Below the pieces are notes generated by a model. The model was given only the letters and a program-made list of their open reading frames with translations, had not been told where the DNA came from and ran no database searches. Below, one piece after another: positions 1 through 8,278 of a DNA stretch of 64,000 nt. The position numbers were made by a program, and so were the translations under genes. How positions within the stretch are numbered: the first letter of the stretch is position 1; each line of letters starts with the position of its first letter. Origin of the DNA: Rhodomicrobium sp. (GTDB taxonomy: Bacteria > Pseudomonadota > Alphaproteobacteria > Rhizobiales > HXMU1428-3); contig BQJK01000003.1 of assembly GCA_021604665.1 (NCBI GenBank), forward strand, positions 248,001 to 312,000, written 5' to 3'.

Positions 1-399
1 AATTGGCAGCTATTGTTGATCCTGATTTCTTCTGCGATTGGCTGGAATTTGTTTGTGTTCTTTTTCATCGCGCCGCGCTTTTATCAGGACCAGCCCTGGG
101 CGCGAGGGGTCGGTGATTTTGCTCATGCGACCGGTGCAACAACCACGGGCCTATTAATGATGAAGGTGGTGGATCCAACTGATGATGCTGGTGCGCGCTC
201 CAGTTTTAATATGAAGCAAACATTTTATGAGCCCATTGTAGGTGGTGGCTTTATTACCGCTTTGTCATTGCCTGTTGTCCATGCCATTGGGCTGGTGCCA
301 GCTTTGTTTGTTTTTACGGCATTGCTGATTATCACTTTGATCTTTGGCTGGAAGGTTGTGGGGTTGAACGGCCGCAGTAACCTGCTAACGCCGAATTAA
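1..399 (+). CDS. GltS-type sodium/glutamate symporter, C-terminal part
   Basis: The reading frame is open to the left window edge, so only the last ~132 codons are seen. The protein is hydrophobic. It has a Gly/Thr-rich stretch ending in TTTGLLMMKVVDP and then EPIVGGGFITALSLPVV, which resembles the second half of the ESS/GltS sodium:glutamate symporter family. Two terminal membrane segments are visible (around residues 80-95 and 97-117 of the visible part). The role would be sodium-coupled amino-acid uptake across the inner membrane; the substrate is inferred from the family only. A long-loop hairpin follows the stop. Confidence 0.7.
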   Translation, partial: NWQLLLILISSAIGWNLFVFFFIAPRFYQDQPWARGVGDFAHATGATTTGLLMMKVVDPTDDAGARSSFNMKQTFYEPIVGGGFITALSLPVVHAIGLVPALFVFTALLIITLIFGWKVVGLNGRSNLLTPN

Positions 400-426
400 T
401 AGCTTTTGGTTTTGTCATTTATTGTT

Positions 427-471
427 GTTGGCCGCTATGTCCTATTTCTTTGAATGGTGCGGGCGGCCAAC
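427..471 (+). terminator. Possible hairpin terminator after the symporter gene
   Basis: The arms GTTGGCCGC (427-435) and GCGGCCAAC (463-471) are perfectly complementary over 9 bp, with a 27-nt loop. Only a weak T-rich stretch follows, so it may be a factor-dependent terminator or an mRNA-stabilising hairpin. Confidence 0.4.
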
Positions 472-554
472 ATTAATTCTTCTATAGCTTTCAAACTCAT
501 ACCGTCTCCTACCGTCTTGTTCGAACCTTCCTTGCGGGTCCCTCTTTCATAAAT

Positions 555-586
555 TTGCTCTATCCTAAAGTTGCTCTATCCTAAAG
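555..586. repeat. Two tandem copies of a 16-bp sequence
   Basis: The 16-mer TTGCTCTATCCTAAAG occurs at 555-570 and again, without mismatch, at 571-586. The 375-bp gap between the symporter and the DUF883 gene holds no other clear gene. A nearby smaller direct repeat (TACCGTCT, twice 10 bp apart near 500) is also visible. Function unknown. Confidence 0.8.
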
Positions 587-774
587 TTTCTATGCTGGCT
601 CTCTTTTTATGTTTCGCCTCCCCGGCGGGCCGGATGAGCGTTTTATGCTAAATTTATGATTCTCATTGGCTGGCAAATCGATTGTTGATCCTTAAGCTGA
701 CACTCTATCTCCAAGACAATTTAACGGCCTGTACCAAATGACTGGTGCTGGCTTTCACTCAAAGGAGAGTTTAA

Positions 775-1083
775 GTGGCGACGACAGCTGAAGAAGTAAA
801 AAACCTCAAAAAAGATATCGGTCAGATTAAAAACATGCTGGCGGACCAGCTAAATGGTTCAGCCCAGAATGGCAAAAGTGATACCATTTTTAACCGTGAT
901 GAAATTGAAGACATGGCGAACCGTGCTGGTAAATCTGTACGTGAGTTTATGACTGACAAGCGCGAAAAAATTACCGATGCAACAGATCAGGCTGAAACGG
1001 TGATTAAAGATCGTCCGTTTGCAAGTGCTGCTGCGATGTTTGCTGGTGGTATGCTGCTCGCAACCTTGTTACGGAGACGCTAA
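775..1083 (+). CDS. DUF883 (ElaB/YqjD/YgaM-like) membrane-anchored protein
   Basis: A 102-residue protein starting at GTG, behind a strong AAAGGAGAG ribosome-binding site. Residues 1-75 are charged and helical. The C-terminus (about 80-102) is a single Ala/Gly-rich membrane helix introduced by DRPFAS and ending in RRR. That is the layout of the ElaB/YqjD family, inner-membrane C-tail proteins that bind ribosomes in stationary-phase E. coli. The gene overlaps the next gene by one base (TAATG), so the two are co-translated. A stress role is inferred from family and neighbours. Confidence 0.8.
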   Translation: MATTAEEVKNLKKDIGQIKNMLADQLNGSAQNGKSDTIFNRDEIEDMANRAGKSVREFMTDKREKITDATDQAETVIKDRPFASAAAMFAGGMLLATLLRRR

Positions 1084-1607
1084 TGTCATCAGGGTCAACA
1101 ATGTTAAAAAAACTGGCCTTTGCGGCAGTTGGGCAGGCTTTACCTGATAAAGCCTCCCTGACTGCTTCGCTGCGTGCAACACAAATAGGTCTTGTTGCAA
1201 CTGTGGCCTTTGGCGTTTTTGTTGCTTCATTTCTACTGCTCGGGCTATTTGGTTTTTACCTCTTGTTGCGAGCTGAGGGGGTAAGCCAGCTGACGTCATT
1301 TGGTTTAATCACCGGTCTGTTATTTATGCTCACCATAATCACTGGCTTGATTGCAGAGCGCTATGTTTCCAGAGCAAGTGAAGACGTGACAGAGCAGATG
1401 GATCCGATGGCGCAGGTTGGTCATTTAGCAGAACCTGTTGAGCAGATCTTTTCAGCCTTTCTTGATGGTATTTTAAACCAGGGTAGCAGCGCTTTATCTA
1501 GAAAAACAAATGGGGCTGCTTCTTATAAGCTCTATGACGTTGATCGAGATGTAGCTGTTTCACATGATGCGTTTCACCGACAACATAGTGTGAGACGCCA
1601 AAGTTGA
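1083..1607 (+). CDS. Holin-X/DUF1469-like two-helix membrane protein
   Basis: A 174-residue protein whose start overlaps the stop of the DUF883 gene. Two strong membrane helices lie at about residues 35-60 and 75-93, followed by a hydrophilic tail. Size, topology and pairing with a DUF883 protein match the phage-holin superfamily III/DUF1469 group, which in Proteobacteria usually sits next to yqjD-type genes and is not phage-derived. Molecular function unknown. The poorly hydrophobic tail after residue ~115 is longer than in many relatives. Confidence 0.6.
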   Translation: MSSGSTMLKKLAFAAVGQALPDKASLTASLRATQIGLVATVAFGVFVASFLLLGLFGFYLLLRAEGVSQLTSFGLITGLLFMLTIITGLIAERYVSRASEDVTEQMDPMAQVGHLAEPVEQIFSAFLDGILNQGSSALSRKTNGAASYKLYDVDRDVAVSHDAFHRQHSVRRQS

Positions 1608-1854
1608 GTTGGCAGGCTGGGTCTGTAATAGCAATATAGATGGTTTTCAGTGTTCGGTGATATCGCCAGCATTTGAGAACTTCTTTTTAATCTGGAAAAT
1701 ATATCCCTTCGCTTCGTCAGGCATAAAAGAGTTTAGTGGATTTGGACGAGGCGTATGGCTGACAGAGCGCGGGTTTGCTTTCGTCTACCGGCGCTATGGG
1801 ATTGTTTTGCCTAACGTTGTTACATCATAAATTTATAAACACAGGAATGTTCCC

Positions 1855-2880
1855 ATGGCTGCCAATGAAATTAAAAATCCTTATCTCGGTTTTATCTGCC
1901 TGGTGTTGGGCTTTGTGGTGATTTACCTTTTGAAGCCGGTGCTTTTGCCTGTGGTGCTTTCATTATTCCTCATCGCGATTGCGTGGCCAATTACTGTTTG
2001 GCTTAACTCCATCTTCCCTAAAAATATCAGCTATGTTTTATCTTATGTGGCTTTAATTGCCTTGTTTGGTTTTTTTGCCGGACTTTCTTACATATCGATC
2101 GCGCAATTTATTTCTCGCATGCCGGAATATGAAAGCCAGTTCACAACATTGCTTGCGGAAATTACAGCCTGGTTGCGCAGTATGGGGCTTCCGGCGCCGC
2201 GCGATCTGAATGCAGAACAATTGCAGGCTGTGATAACGCCATTTATCAGCACTTTCTATTCTACATTGGGGCATTTGGGCCTTGTGGTTGGTCTTGTTAT
2301 TCTTGGTCTTCCGGAGCTGGTTTATTGGGAAGATAAGCTGGATAATTGCCTGGGTAAATCTGATGGCGGACGCTGGCGACAGGCTGCAGCTGAATCAGCG
2401 GTATCATTCCAAAAATACATGACGGTGATGTTTTACATCGGCTTATTGGCTGGTGCCTTAACAACCGGATTCTGCTGGGCTGTGGGGCTTGATTTTGCAC
2501 TGTTCTGGGGGCTGCTGGCTTTTATTATGAATTTTCTGCCGATAATCGGTGCTGCTCTCATGATGATCCCGCCGACCGCAATGGCTGCCATGCAATTTAA
2601 CGATCCGATGATGATCTGGATTGTATTTGGGGGCATGCTGGGCATTCAGTTTTTTATGGGCAATATTATTGACCCAAAATTTCAGGGTAAGTTTCTTTCA
2701 ATGTCTCCCTATATCATTTTGGTGAGCATTGCGTTCTGGACCCTAATTTGGGGCGTGCCAGGGGCGTTTCTAGCGGTGCCGCTTACTCATATTTTCATGA
2801 TTGTTTTTCATCAATTTCCTCAAACTAGAAAGTGGGCTTGCCTACTTTCTGAAGGTAAAGGCAGTAATCAATTTAACTGA
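1855..2880 (+). CDS. AI-2E transporter family (PerM/UPF0118) membrane protein
   Basis: A 341-residue polytopic protein with two N-terminal helices (about 10-50), a further pair near 57-85, an amphipathic stretch near 90-125, and a C-terminal bundle including GLLAFIMNFLPIIGA (about 219-233) and PYIILVSIAFW. This is the standard arrangement of the AI-2E exporter/PerM family. Members export small molecules or act as sodium/proton antiporters; the substrate cannot be read from sequence. It lies 247 bp after the holin-X-like gene, so co-transcription is uncertain. Confidence 0.8.
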   Translation: MAANEIKNPYLGFICLVLGFVVIYLLKPVLLPVVLSLFLIAIAWPITVWLNSIFPKNISYVLSYVALIALFGFFAGLSYISIAQFISRMPEYESQFTTLLAEITAWLRSMGLPAPRDLNAEQLQAVITPFISTFYSTLGHLGLVVGLVILGLPELVYWEDKLDNCLGKSDGGRWRQAAAESAVSFQKYMTVMFYIGLLAGALTTGFCWAVGLDFALFWGLLAFIMNFLPIIGAALMMIPPTAMAAMQFNDPMMIWIVFGGMLGIQFFMGNIIDPKFQGKFLSMSPYIILVSIAFWTLIWGVPGAFLAVPLTHIFMIVFHQFPQTRKWACLLSEGKGSNQFN

Positions 2881-2894
2881 GTTTATGAGGCGTT

Positions 2895-2910
2895 GATACC
2901 CGGAGGTATC
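2895..2910 (+). other. Small perfect hairpin between PerM-like and YfdX genes
   Basis: GATACC, a CGGA loop and GGTATC form a 6-bp hairpin just after the PerM-like stop. There is no T-run, so it is not a convincing intrinsic terminator. Confidence 0.35.
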
Positions 2911-2993
2911 TCTCCCTATCGAAAGTTGACAGGGGCGAGCTTAGCTTCAAGACAGCCAAGTTAATGGTGAAAAAAAACTTTGAGGAGAGTTAG

Positions 2994-4061
2994 ATGAGAA
3001 CCTTACCCCTATTATGTGCAACCGCCCTAACAGCTGTGACCTTTACAACAGCACCTGTTATAGCGGCTGAAAATAATAACGCTAAAAAGACTGAAGTCAT
3101 CAAAGCCGAAAAAGGCGCGAAACTGGAGATGATGGATATTGAGGGCAAGAAAACTTTTCTTGAGACCCTCTATGATGCGCAGGTCGCACTACATAATAAG
3201 AAGAGCAAGCAGTCCCAAAATTATATTCAGGCTGCGATGGATCAGCTTGGGAAAATTAGAGAAGTTGATGTAACCACAAAATCACAAGAAGAAGTCGCGC
3301 AAGATGACGCTAAAAAAACCAATATGGACGCGGCTGACAGAGTGAACAATGCTGCGAAAAACAACGATAAAGCGGCACATGAGAAAGATGATTATGTGCC
3401 GAGCAAGCATCCTGTGAAGGTTGAATCTGATAAAGTTGAAACTACTAAAAATAAGAAAGAAGTTTACAATGATATCTATAAGGGCCGTAAGGTTCTTGAG
3501 GTTCAGTTCGGCTCAACAATTATGCCGGAAAAAGCAGTTATGCCGATTGCTAACGGCAATGTAACCAATGGTGCCATCAAACAAGCATTGACGATTGAAG
3601 GCTTGAAAAAAGGTGAGATAAAGGATGTTAAAATCCGTTACATCACCATGAAAATGGATAAAAAGGCTGCTCGTGAGCAATTGATTGAGGCAAGGAAAGA
3701 GCTTGAGAGCGAAGATTTCTATGGCGCTCAATATGATCTTCTTCAGATCCAGCGTAGCATGCTTGAAGATGGTGACGATAACATCCCTGCGCAAACAATA
3801 GCGCGAGATAACATCGCATTAACGCGCTATCTGGTTAAGTCAGAAGATTATGATGCAGCACGCGAAACTCTTGATCAGGCGGAAGATGCAATTGATGATA
3901 TGGAAGAGGCAAGCAAAACCAACAACCAAACGCTTGCAAGCAATGTTGTTAAAATCAAAAGGGAAATTGAAAGCCTTGATGAAGTGATTAAAAAACGAGA
4001 TCCAAGCATGTTTGATAAAATTGATGAAAAGCTTGAATCCTGGTGGAATGAACTTTCCTAA
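2994..4061 (+). CDS. YfdX family exported protein
   Basis: A 355-residue protein behind GAGGAGAG. Residues 1-24 form a signal peptide ending near VIAAE. Next comes a helical segment with regular 'EALYDAQVALHNKKSKQSQNY'-type heptads, then a Lys/Asp-rich linker (about 105-160), then the domain with MPIANGNV and repeated helical hairpins (about 225-340) typical of YfdX. E. coli YfdX is a ~211-residue periplasmic protein of the EvgA acid/multidrug response; this one is longer because of the charged linker. A strong terminator follows directly. Exact function is unknown. Confidence 0.75.
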   Translation: MRTLPLLCATALTAVTFTTAPVIAAENNNAKKTEVIKAEKGAKLEMMDIEGKKTFLETLYDAQVALHNKKSKQSQNYIQAAMDQLGKIREVDVTTKSQEEVAQDDAKKTNMDAADRVNNAAKNNDKAAHEKDDYVPSKHPVKVESDKVETTKNKKEVYNDIYKGRKVLEVQFGSTIMPEKAVMPIANGNVTNGAIKQALTIEGLKKGEIKDVKIRYITMKMDKKAAREQLIEARKELESEDFYGAQYDLLQIQRSMLEDGDDNIPAQTIARDNIALTRYLVKSEDYDAARETLDQAEDAIDDMEEASKTNNQTLASNVVKIKREIESLDEVIKKRDPSMFDKIDEKLESWWNELS

Positions 4062-4090
4062 GCCATAGCTTATCAAGACCAAAGCTTGTG

Positions 4091-4126
4091 ACCCTGGCGC
4101 TCCCTATGGAGCGCCAGGGTTTTTTT
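4091..4126 (+). terminator. Strong intrinsic terminator after yfdX-like gene
   Basis: ACCCTGGCGCTCC (4091-4103) pairs perfectly over 13 bp with GGAGCGCCAGGGT (4108-4120) around a CTAT loop and runs into seven T residues. Confidence 0.95.
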
Positions 4127-4389
4127 GTGGCTCTTGCGATGGGGTATTCCAGCTCGACAATTTCACGTGGCCGTTCTGGTTTATTGCAGGCTTGGGTTTT
4201 AATGAGCGACAAATTAGCAGATTTCTAATTTACGCAGACTTTATGCGGTACACGCACTGATCGAATAGAGCACTAACAGAGAAAAAATTAACTTGGTGAT
4301 CAACAAAGAGACGAACCATAAAGACAGTGATGATTGAAGCATAGCTGTGGTGGTTTGGGATTTAGAGATTAATGAAAGAGGAGAATTTG

Positions 4390-4722
4390 ATGATGAATAT
4401 TATTAAAGCTTGTGCAATTGCAGTGGCTGCAACGGGTCTTAGCATTACAGCTGTTTCAGCTGCCCAACCTGAAAAGGTTGAAAATTATGTTGAGGAGAAA
4501 ATTGAAACTGAAAAGCCGGCAGATGCCGACAAGAAACACGCTGCTCATCATGAAGAGGGTGAAGCGAAGGATGCAAAAAAAGAAGATATGAGCGAAAAGC
4601 CTGATGCCGTGAAAGTTGAGCCAGGCAAAGAGACAATTGAGCTTGATAAAACTCAAAAAGCTGACCAGAAGCCAACTAAGCATATGGAAGAAGCTATTGA
4701 TAAGGCTGACGAGAAAAAATAA
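4390..4722 (+). CDS. Small Lys/Glu/Asp-rich exported protein
   Basis: A 110-residue protein. The start at 4390 (or the adjacent ATG at 4393) is chosen because GAAAGAGGAG lies just upstream; an in-frame ATG at 4372 would put that site inside the gene. Residues 1-22 look like a signal peptide cut after VSAA. The mature part is almost entirely Lys, Glu, Asp and Ala with a few His, no Cys and no aromatic core, so it is probably disordered. The composition resembles the linker of the neighbouring YfdX protein. No family recognised. Confidence 0.6.
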   Translation: MMNIIKACAIAVAATGLSITAVSAAQPEKVENYVEEKIETEKPADADKKHAAHHEEGEAKDAKKEDMSEKPDAVKVEPGKETIELDKTQKADQKPTKHMEEAIDKADEKK

Positions 4723-4809
4723 GTGACAAGTGAGTAATTTCAATGGGCTGGCCTTTAATTAAGAGGCCAGCCTACCCCACGAAAACTTGAAACGGAATGG
4801 AGTGATATT

Positions 4810-4932
4810 ATGTTAAAATCCTATGCAACAGTTTATGCAGCGATCATGGCGATCTACCTCATTCTCAACGGTATTTGGTTTGGTGTAATGGCGCAGTCTG
4901 GTGATCAAATTGTGCTTAGTGGCCTTATGTAA
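4810..4932 (+). CDS. 40-residue single-helix membrane protein
   Basis: A short frame, ATG to TAA, behind GGAATGGAGTG. The product begins MLKSYATVY and has one membrane helix over about residues 8-28 (AAIMAIYLILNGIWFGVM) and a short polar-to-hydrophobic tail QSGDQIVLSGLM. Support comes from the ribosome-binding site, a clean hydrophobic helix, and its place between an exported stress-like protein and a terminator. No homologue recognised; it could be a small membrane regulator or a chance frame. Confidence 0.45.
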   Translation: MLKSYATVYAAIMAIYLILNGIWFGVMAQSGDQIVLSGLM

Positions 4933-5105
4933 TATTGCCAAAATTCTAACTGAGGAATGTTATGTAGTGAGAAAAGTACAGCCGTTTAACTACAGATATG
5001 AATTAGCAAATACAGCTGCTTTCTGTGGTGTTGGTTTTGTGAGTTTTGTTAGAGCTAAACTTTCACCTGATGTGGCTGATCATTCAACTATGCTGCGACA
5101 ATAAT

Positions 5106-5140
5106 ATCAGAGGTATAATTTTTATATCTCTGATTTTGTT
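5106..5140 (+). terminator. Probable intrinsic terminator
   Basis: ATCAGAGGTATA (5106-5117) pairs with TATATCTCTGAT with one G-U pair, followed by TTTGTTGTTT. The rest of the 327-bp gap between the 40-residue gene and the Xre gene holds nothing else I can support. Confidence 0.6.
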
Positions 5141-5259
5141 GTTTCGGATGATGTGATCCACCACTTATGATGAACTGGCTCCTTTGTTGAGCCCGATATT
5201 TTGCTGAACTAATCGAATAAAGATTTGACCGGCCCTCTGGCCGTATCTAGGAGTTTTTT

Positions 5260-5520
5260 ATGACTAAAAAGGCCGTCCGCACGCCGCACCCAGTTGATGT
5301 TTACGTTGGGCGCAAACTTCGCATGCGGCGCACTATATTGGGTATGAGCCAAAGCGAACTTGGTGATTCAATCGGTATTTCTTTTCAGCAAGTTCAGAAG
5401 TATGAGCGTGGGTCTAATCGTATTTCCGCTTCTAAGCTCTGGGATTTTTCTCGCGCATTGAATGTAACGCCGGGTTATTTTTTTGATGGGTTCCCGGTTG
5501 AAGAAAATATTGAAGGGTGA
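5260..5520 (+). CDS. Short Xre/Cro-type HTH regulator
   Basis: An 86-residue DNA-binding protein behind AGGAG. A single HTH_3 domain spans about residues 15-72: MSQSELGDSIGISFQQVQKYERG is the classic turn, and SASKLWDFSRALNVTPGYFF follows. This is the common alphaproteobacterial Xre type, whose members are usually ~120-140 residues with a C-terminal extension. Here the protein stops almost directly after the HTH, so it is a minimal or trimmed version. Target genes unknown; it stands alone. Confidence 0.85.
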   Translation: MTKKAVRTPHPVDVYVGRKLRMRRTILGMSQSELGDSIGISFQQVQKYERGSNRISASKLWDFSRALNVTPGYFFDGFPVEENIEG

Positions 5521-5782
5521 TGCTATCCGTTGCTTCTAGCTTTTCTTTGAATCATGAACTGGTTCGCCTTGGATAAATTCCAGCCAAATGATCTTGCTTT
5601 ATTTTTCATACTTTCAGGTTTTGCCAAGCGCTCACTACTGAGCGTTTATACTCCTTTTATATCTTCATAGGCAGTAGCCGATTGTACGCTGAACTGGCTT
5701 GCTTCACTGTAATTAATACTACCAAAAAGATTATAAATGCCGATTGAACCGGCTTTGTATTTCATAAAAATTTATGGAGTGA

Positions 5783-5998
<216 letters not shown>

Positions 5999-6006
5999 AT
6001 TTTGAA

Positions 6007-6047
6007 TCTCGCCAGATTTCGATAAAGGCGAGAAAAACTGGCGAGCA
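6007..6047 (+). terminator. Hairpin region with alternative pairings, possible terminator
   Basis: CTCGCCAG near 6007 can pair with CTGGCGAG near 6040, and CTCGCC can alternatively pair with the nearer GGCGAG before AAAAA. No T-run follows, so termination is only a possibility. Confidence 0.35.
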
Positions 6048-6134
6048 TAGAGGCCTAAGCTTCTGAACTTTATATGGTTGCCTTAATTTATATCAGGGGC
6101 AATTAGCCCCGGTAATATAAATAGATTTGGTTTG

Positions 6135-7277
6135 ATGGGTGGTTTGATGATTTGCAAAGATAAAGAGGGTCGGCACAGTAAAGCTTTTAACAAGCCGCCT
6201 TGTCTGACAAGCTCTAAGGGTGAACCACGCCGGGTCGGGTTTGAATTTGAATTAAGCGGGTTGAAATTAGAGCCGCTGGCCGAAGAAATTGTAAAAGTTT
6301 TTGGCGGTGAGATTAAGCGGCATGAACCGCTTTCCTTCGATATAGAAAATACTGAATTTGGCACTTTCTGTGTTGAGATGGATTCGCAAATGGTGCAAAA
6401 GGCAGCCGTTGATTTAACTGACAAGCCTTTGTCCAAAGCCTCCCCTAATGATGAAGCTAGCAAAGCTGCCAACGGTATATTAGCCACCTCTTCGGAATGG
6501 TATGATAAAGCCAGCCGTAAGGCTGGTAAAACTGCGACCTCATTTGTAACGGGCGTGGCGGAGTTGGTGGTGCCTTATGAGATTGTAACGCCGCCTTTGC
6601 CATTTTCAGCTTTTTTTCAGCTGGCTGAGCTGATTGAAATTTTGCACCATCTTGAGGCAGAAGGCACGCGCTCGTCTCTGGTGAATGCGTTTGGGATGCA
6701 TATTAACCCGGAAATATATTCAGATGATATTGCAGAAATCAGAGATGTGTTGCGGGCCTTTCTGTTGCTTTATCCGTTTCTAAAATCAGAGATGGGTATT
6801 GATCTTTCACGGCGTATGTTGACCTATATCGACCCTTTTCCGAAAGACTATATAAAACTGGTTCTGGCCCTTGAATATGCGCCGGACCTGAAGGGGTTTA
6901 TCAGTGATTATATTCGCTATAACCCGACCAGAAACCGGGCGCTTGACTTGTTGCCGCTGTTTGCCCATTTGGCTGAGGAGCATTTGGGCCAACTGGCAAG
7001 TATTGATGAGAGCCTGGTGAAAGCGCGTCCGACTTTCCATTACCGCTTACCAAATTGTGAGGTTGATAATGCCTCATGGAATATCGATCGCGATTGGAAC
7101 TTATGGGTGGAGGTTGAGCGGCTTGCAGTTGATAAAGATAGATTGAAAGCTTTGTCAGAAGAGTATTTGGCATTTCTTGATGGGCCGTTGAATGGGCTCT
7201 TTGGGCGGGATTGGGTTGCGCATGTGAGAGCCAATATCAGTGCGAACCAACCTGAAGGTGAGCCGCTTGATGGATAA
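6135..7277 (+). CDS. Amidoligase family protein (Amidoligase_2)
   Basis: A 380-residue protein with a glutamine-synthetase-like ATP-dependent ligase fold. The nucleotide/Mg motif G-F-E-F-E is at residues 35-39 and the FGMHINPE strand motif near 185-192; both are hallmarks of the amidoligase_2 group. It overlaps by 8 bp a class-I GATase-like hydrolase. In the family literature this pairing is predicted to form and remodel amide bonds on peptides or cell-surface compounds. The start is uncertain: a TTG at 6132 is followed by ATGs at 6135 and 6147, and no strong ribosome-binding site is visible. The natural substrate is unknown. Confidence 0.75.
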   Translation: MGGLMICKDKEGRHSKAFNKPPCLTSSKGEPRRVGFEFELSGLKLEPLAEEIVKVFGGEIKRHEPLSFDIENTEFGTFCVEMDSQMVQKAAVDLTDKPLSKASPNDEASKAANGILATSSEWYDKASRKAGKTATSFVTGVAELVVPYEIVTPPLPFSAFFQLAELIEILHHLEAEGTRSSLVNAFGMHINPEIYSDDIAEIRDVLRAFLLLYPFLKSEMGIDLSRRMLTYIDPFPKDYIKLVLALEYAPDLKGFISDYIRYNPTRNRALDLLPLFAHLAEEHLGQLASIDESLVKARPTFHYRLPNCEVDNASWNIDRDWNLWVEVERLAVDKDRLKALSEEYLAFLDGPLNGLFGRDWVAHVRANISANQPEGEPLDG

Positions 7278-8106
7278 TACAGTAGAAAAACCAAGCCCGC
7301 AGGAGAGCCGCAAAGAGCCTATAGATAGGAGCGGGGCCAAACCGATTATTGGTGTAACCAGCCCGGATGAGGGCGGTGATATTTTATGGCGCTTTACTCA
7401 ATTTGCAGTTTATCTGGCAGGTGGCCAGGCATTGCGGTTGTCGCCGTCTTCGCATTTGCCGTTAGATAACTATGATGGATTTATTATTGCTGGCGGCGGA
7501 GATATAAACCCGGAGCTTTATGGCGAAGCGGCTGTGATGCCGACGCTTCAATATGATGTGGCGCGGGATGATTTAGAGCTTGAGGTTGTTCGCCATGCGG
7601 ATGGTGGCTGCAAACCGTTGCTTGGAATTTGCCGTGGTATGCAACTGATTAATGTGGCTCGTGGTGGGTCACTTTATCAGGAAGCCAGCGAGATCCTTGA
7701 TGATTTTTTACCGAACACATCGTTGATTTCTAAAATTATTGGCCGGCGGAAAGTTATCTTTGATCAAAGTAGCAGACTTTATGAAATTATGGGGCGCTAT
7801 AGCAATTATAATGTGAATAGCATTCATCATCAGGCGGTTAATCAGCTTGGTAAGAATTTGCGGGTTGTTGCCCGGGAAGAAAATGGGCTGGTGCAGGCTA
7901 TTGAAGCTGTTGATGGTTTAAACAGAGCCGAGAAGGATGGCGCACTCAATGCTGAGACCCAAATGGCAGATCTTGATGAGGGGCAGCAATTTGTGACAGG
8001 GGTGCAATGGCATCCTGAATTTATGCTGCATGTTTCCTCTGCCCGGCGCTTGTTTAAAGCGGTTGTGTCGGAGGCCAAAAGTTGCGCTGCTAAGAGGTCT
8101 CATTAA
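7270..8106 (+). CDS. Class-I GATase-like hydrolase (peptidase C26, PuuD-like)
   Basis: A 278-residue protein. The start at 7270 is preferred because GAAGGTGAG lies just upstream and gives an 8-bp overlap with the amidoligase gene. Visible features are GGGDINPELYG (76-86), nucleophile Cys121 in LGICRGMQL, and His248/Glu250 in QWHPEF, so the triad is complete. Relatives hydrolyse gamma-glutamyl amides such as gamma-glutamyl-GABA. Fusion to no synthase domain plus coupling to an amidoligase suggests it trims or supplies ammonia for the partner's product. The last step is inference. Confidence 0.8.
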   Translation: MDNTVEKPSPQESRKEPIDRSGAKPIIGVTSPDEGGDILWRFTQFAVYLAGGQALRLSPSSHLPLDNYDGFIIAGGGDINPELYGEAAVMPTLQYDVARDDLELEVVRHADGGCKPLLGICRGMQLINVARGGSLYQEASEILDDFLPNTSLISKIIGRRKVIFDQSSRLYEIMGRYSNYNVNSIHHQAVNQLGKNLRVVAREENGLVQAIEAVDGLNRAEKDGALNAETQMADLDEGQQFVTGVQWHPEFMLHVSSARRLFKAVVSEAKSCAAKRSH

Positions 8107-8141
8107 ATTGGCCAGCTTTTAATTTCACAAAAGAATAAAAC

Positions 8142-8185
8142 AAAAAAAACCGGGTGTGCCTATATAGAAATGGGCAACCCGGTTT
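8142..8185 (-). terminator. Intrinsic terminator of the flgFGAH operon
   Basis: AAACCGGGT (8147-8155) and ACCCGGTTT (8177-8185) form a 9-bp stem. On the minus strand the stem runs into eight T residues, so it ends leftward transcription from flgH. It may also stop rightward transcription from the C26 hydrolase gene. Confidence 0.85.
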
Positions 8186-8278
8186 AAGTTTGTCACAAAA
8201 GATTTACGCGGTACGTAACTTTTTTTCGGCCGGTATCATCAGTTTTAAAAACTGTAACTGGCTAATGATTTCTATTTC

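Noticed and set aside
1083..1607. Prophage holin remnant
   Set aside because: Although holin-X-like, it is coupled to a DUF883 gene and no phage genes are present, so a cellular stress protein is more likely.
1609..1830. 73-residue frame after the holin-X-like gene
   Set aside because: No ribosome-binding site, starts two bases after the previous stop, and no recognisable motif.
4901..5104. 67-residue frame overlapping the 40-residue gene
   Set aside because: Different frame, weak start, no ribosome-binding site; the terminator follows it but is better explained by the upstream gene.
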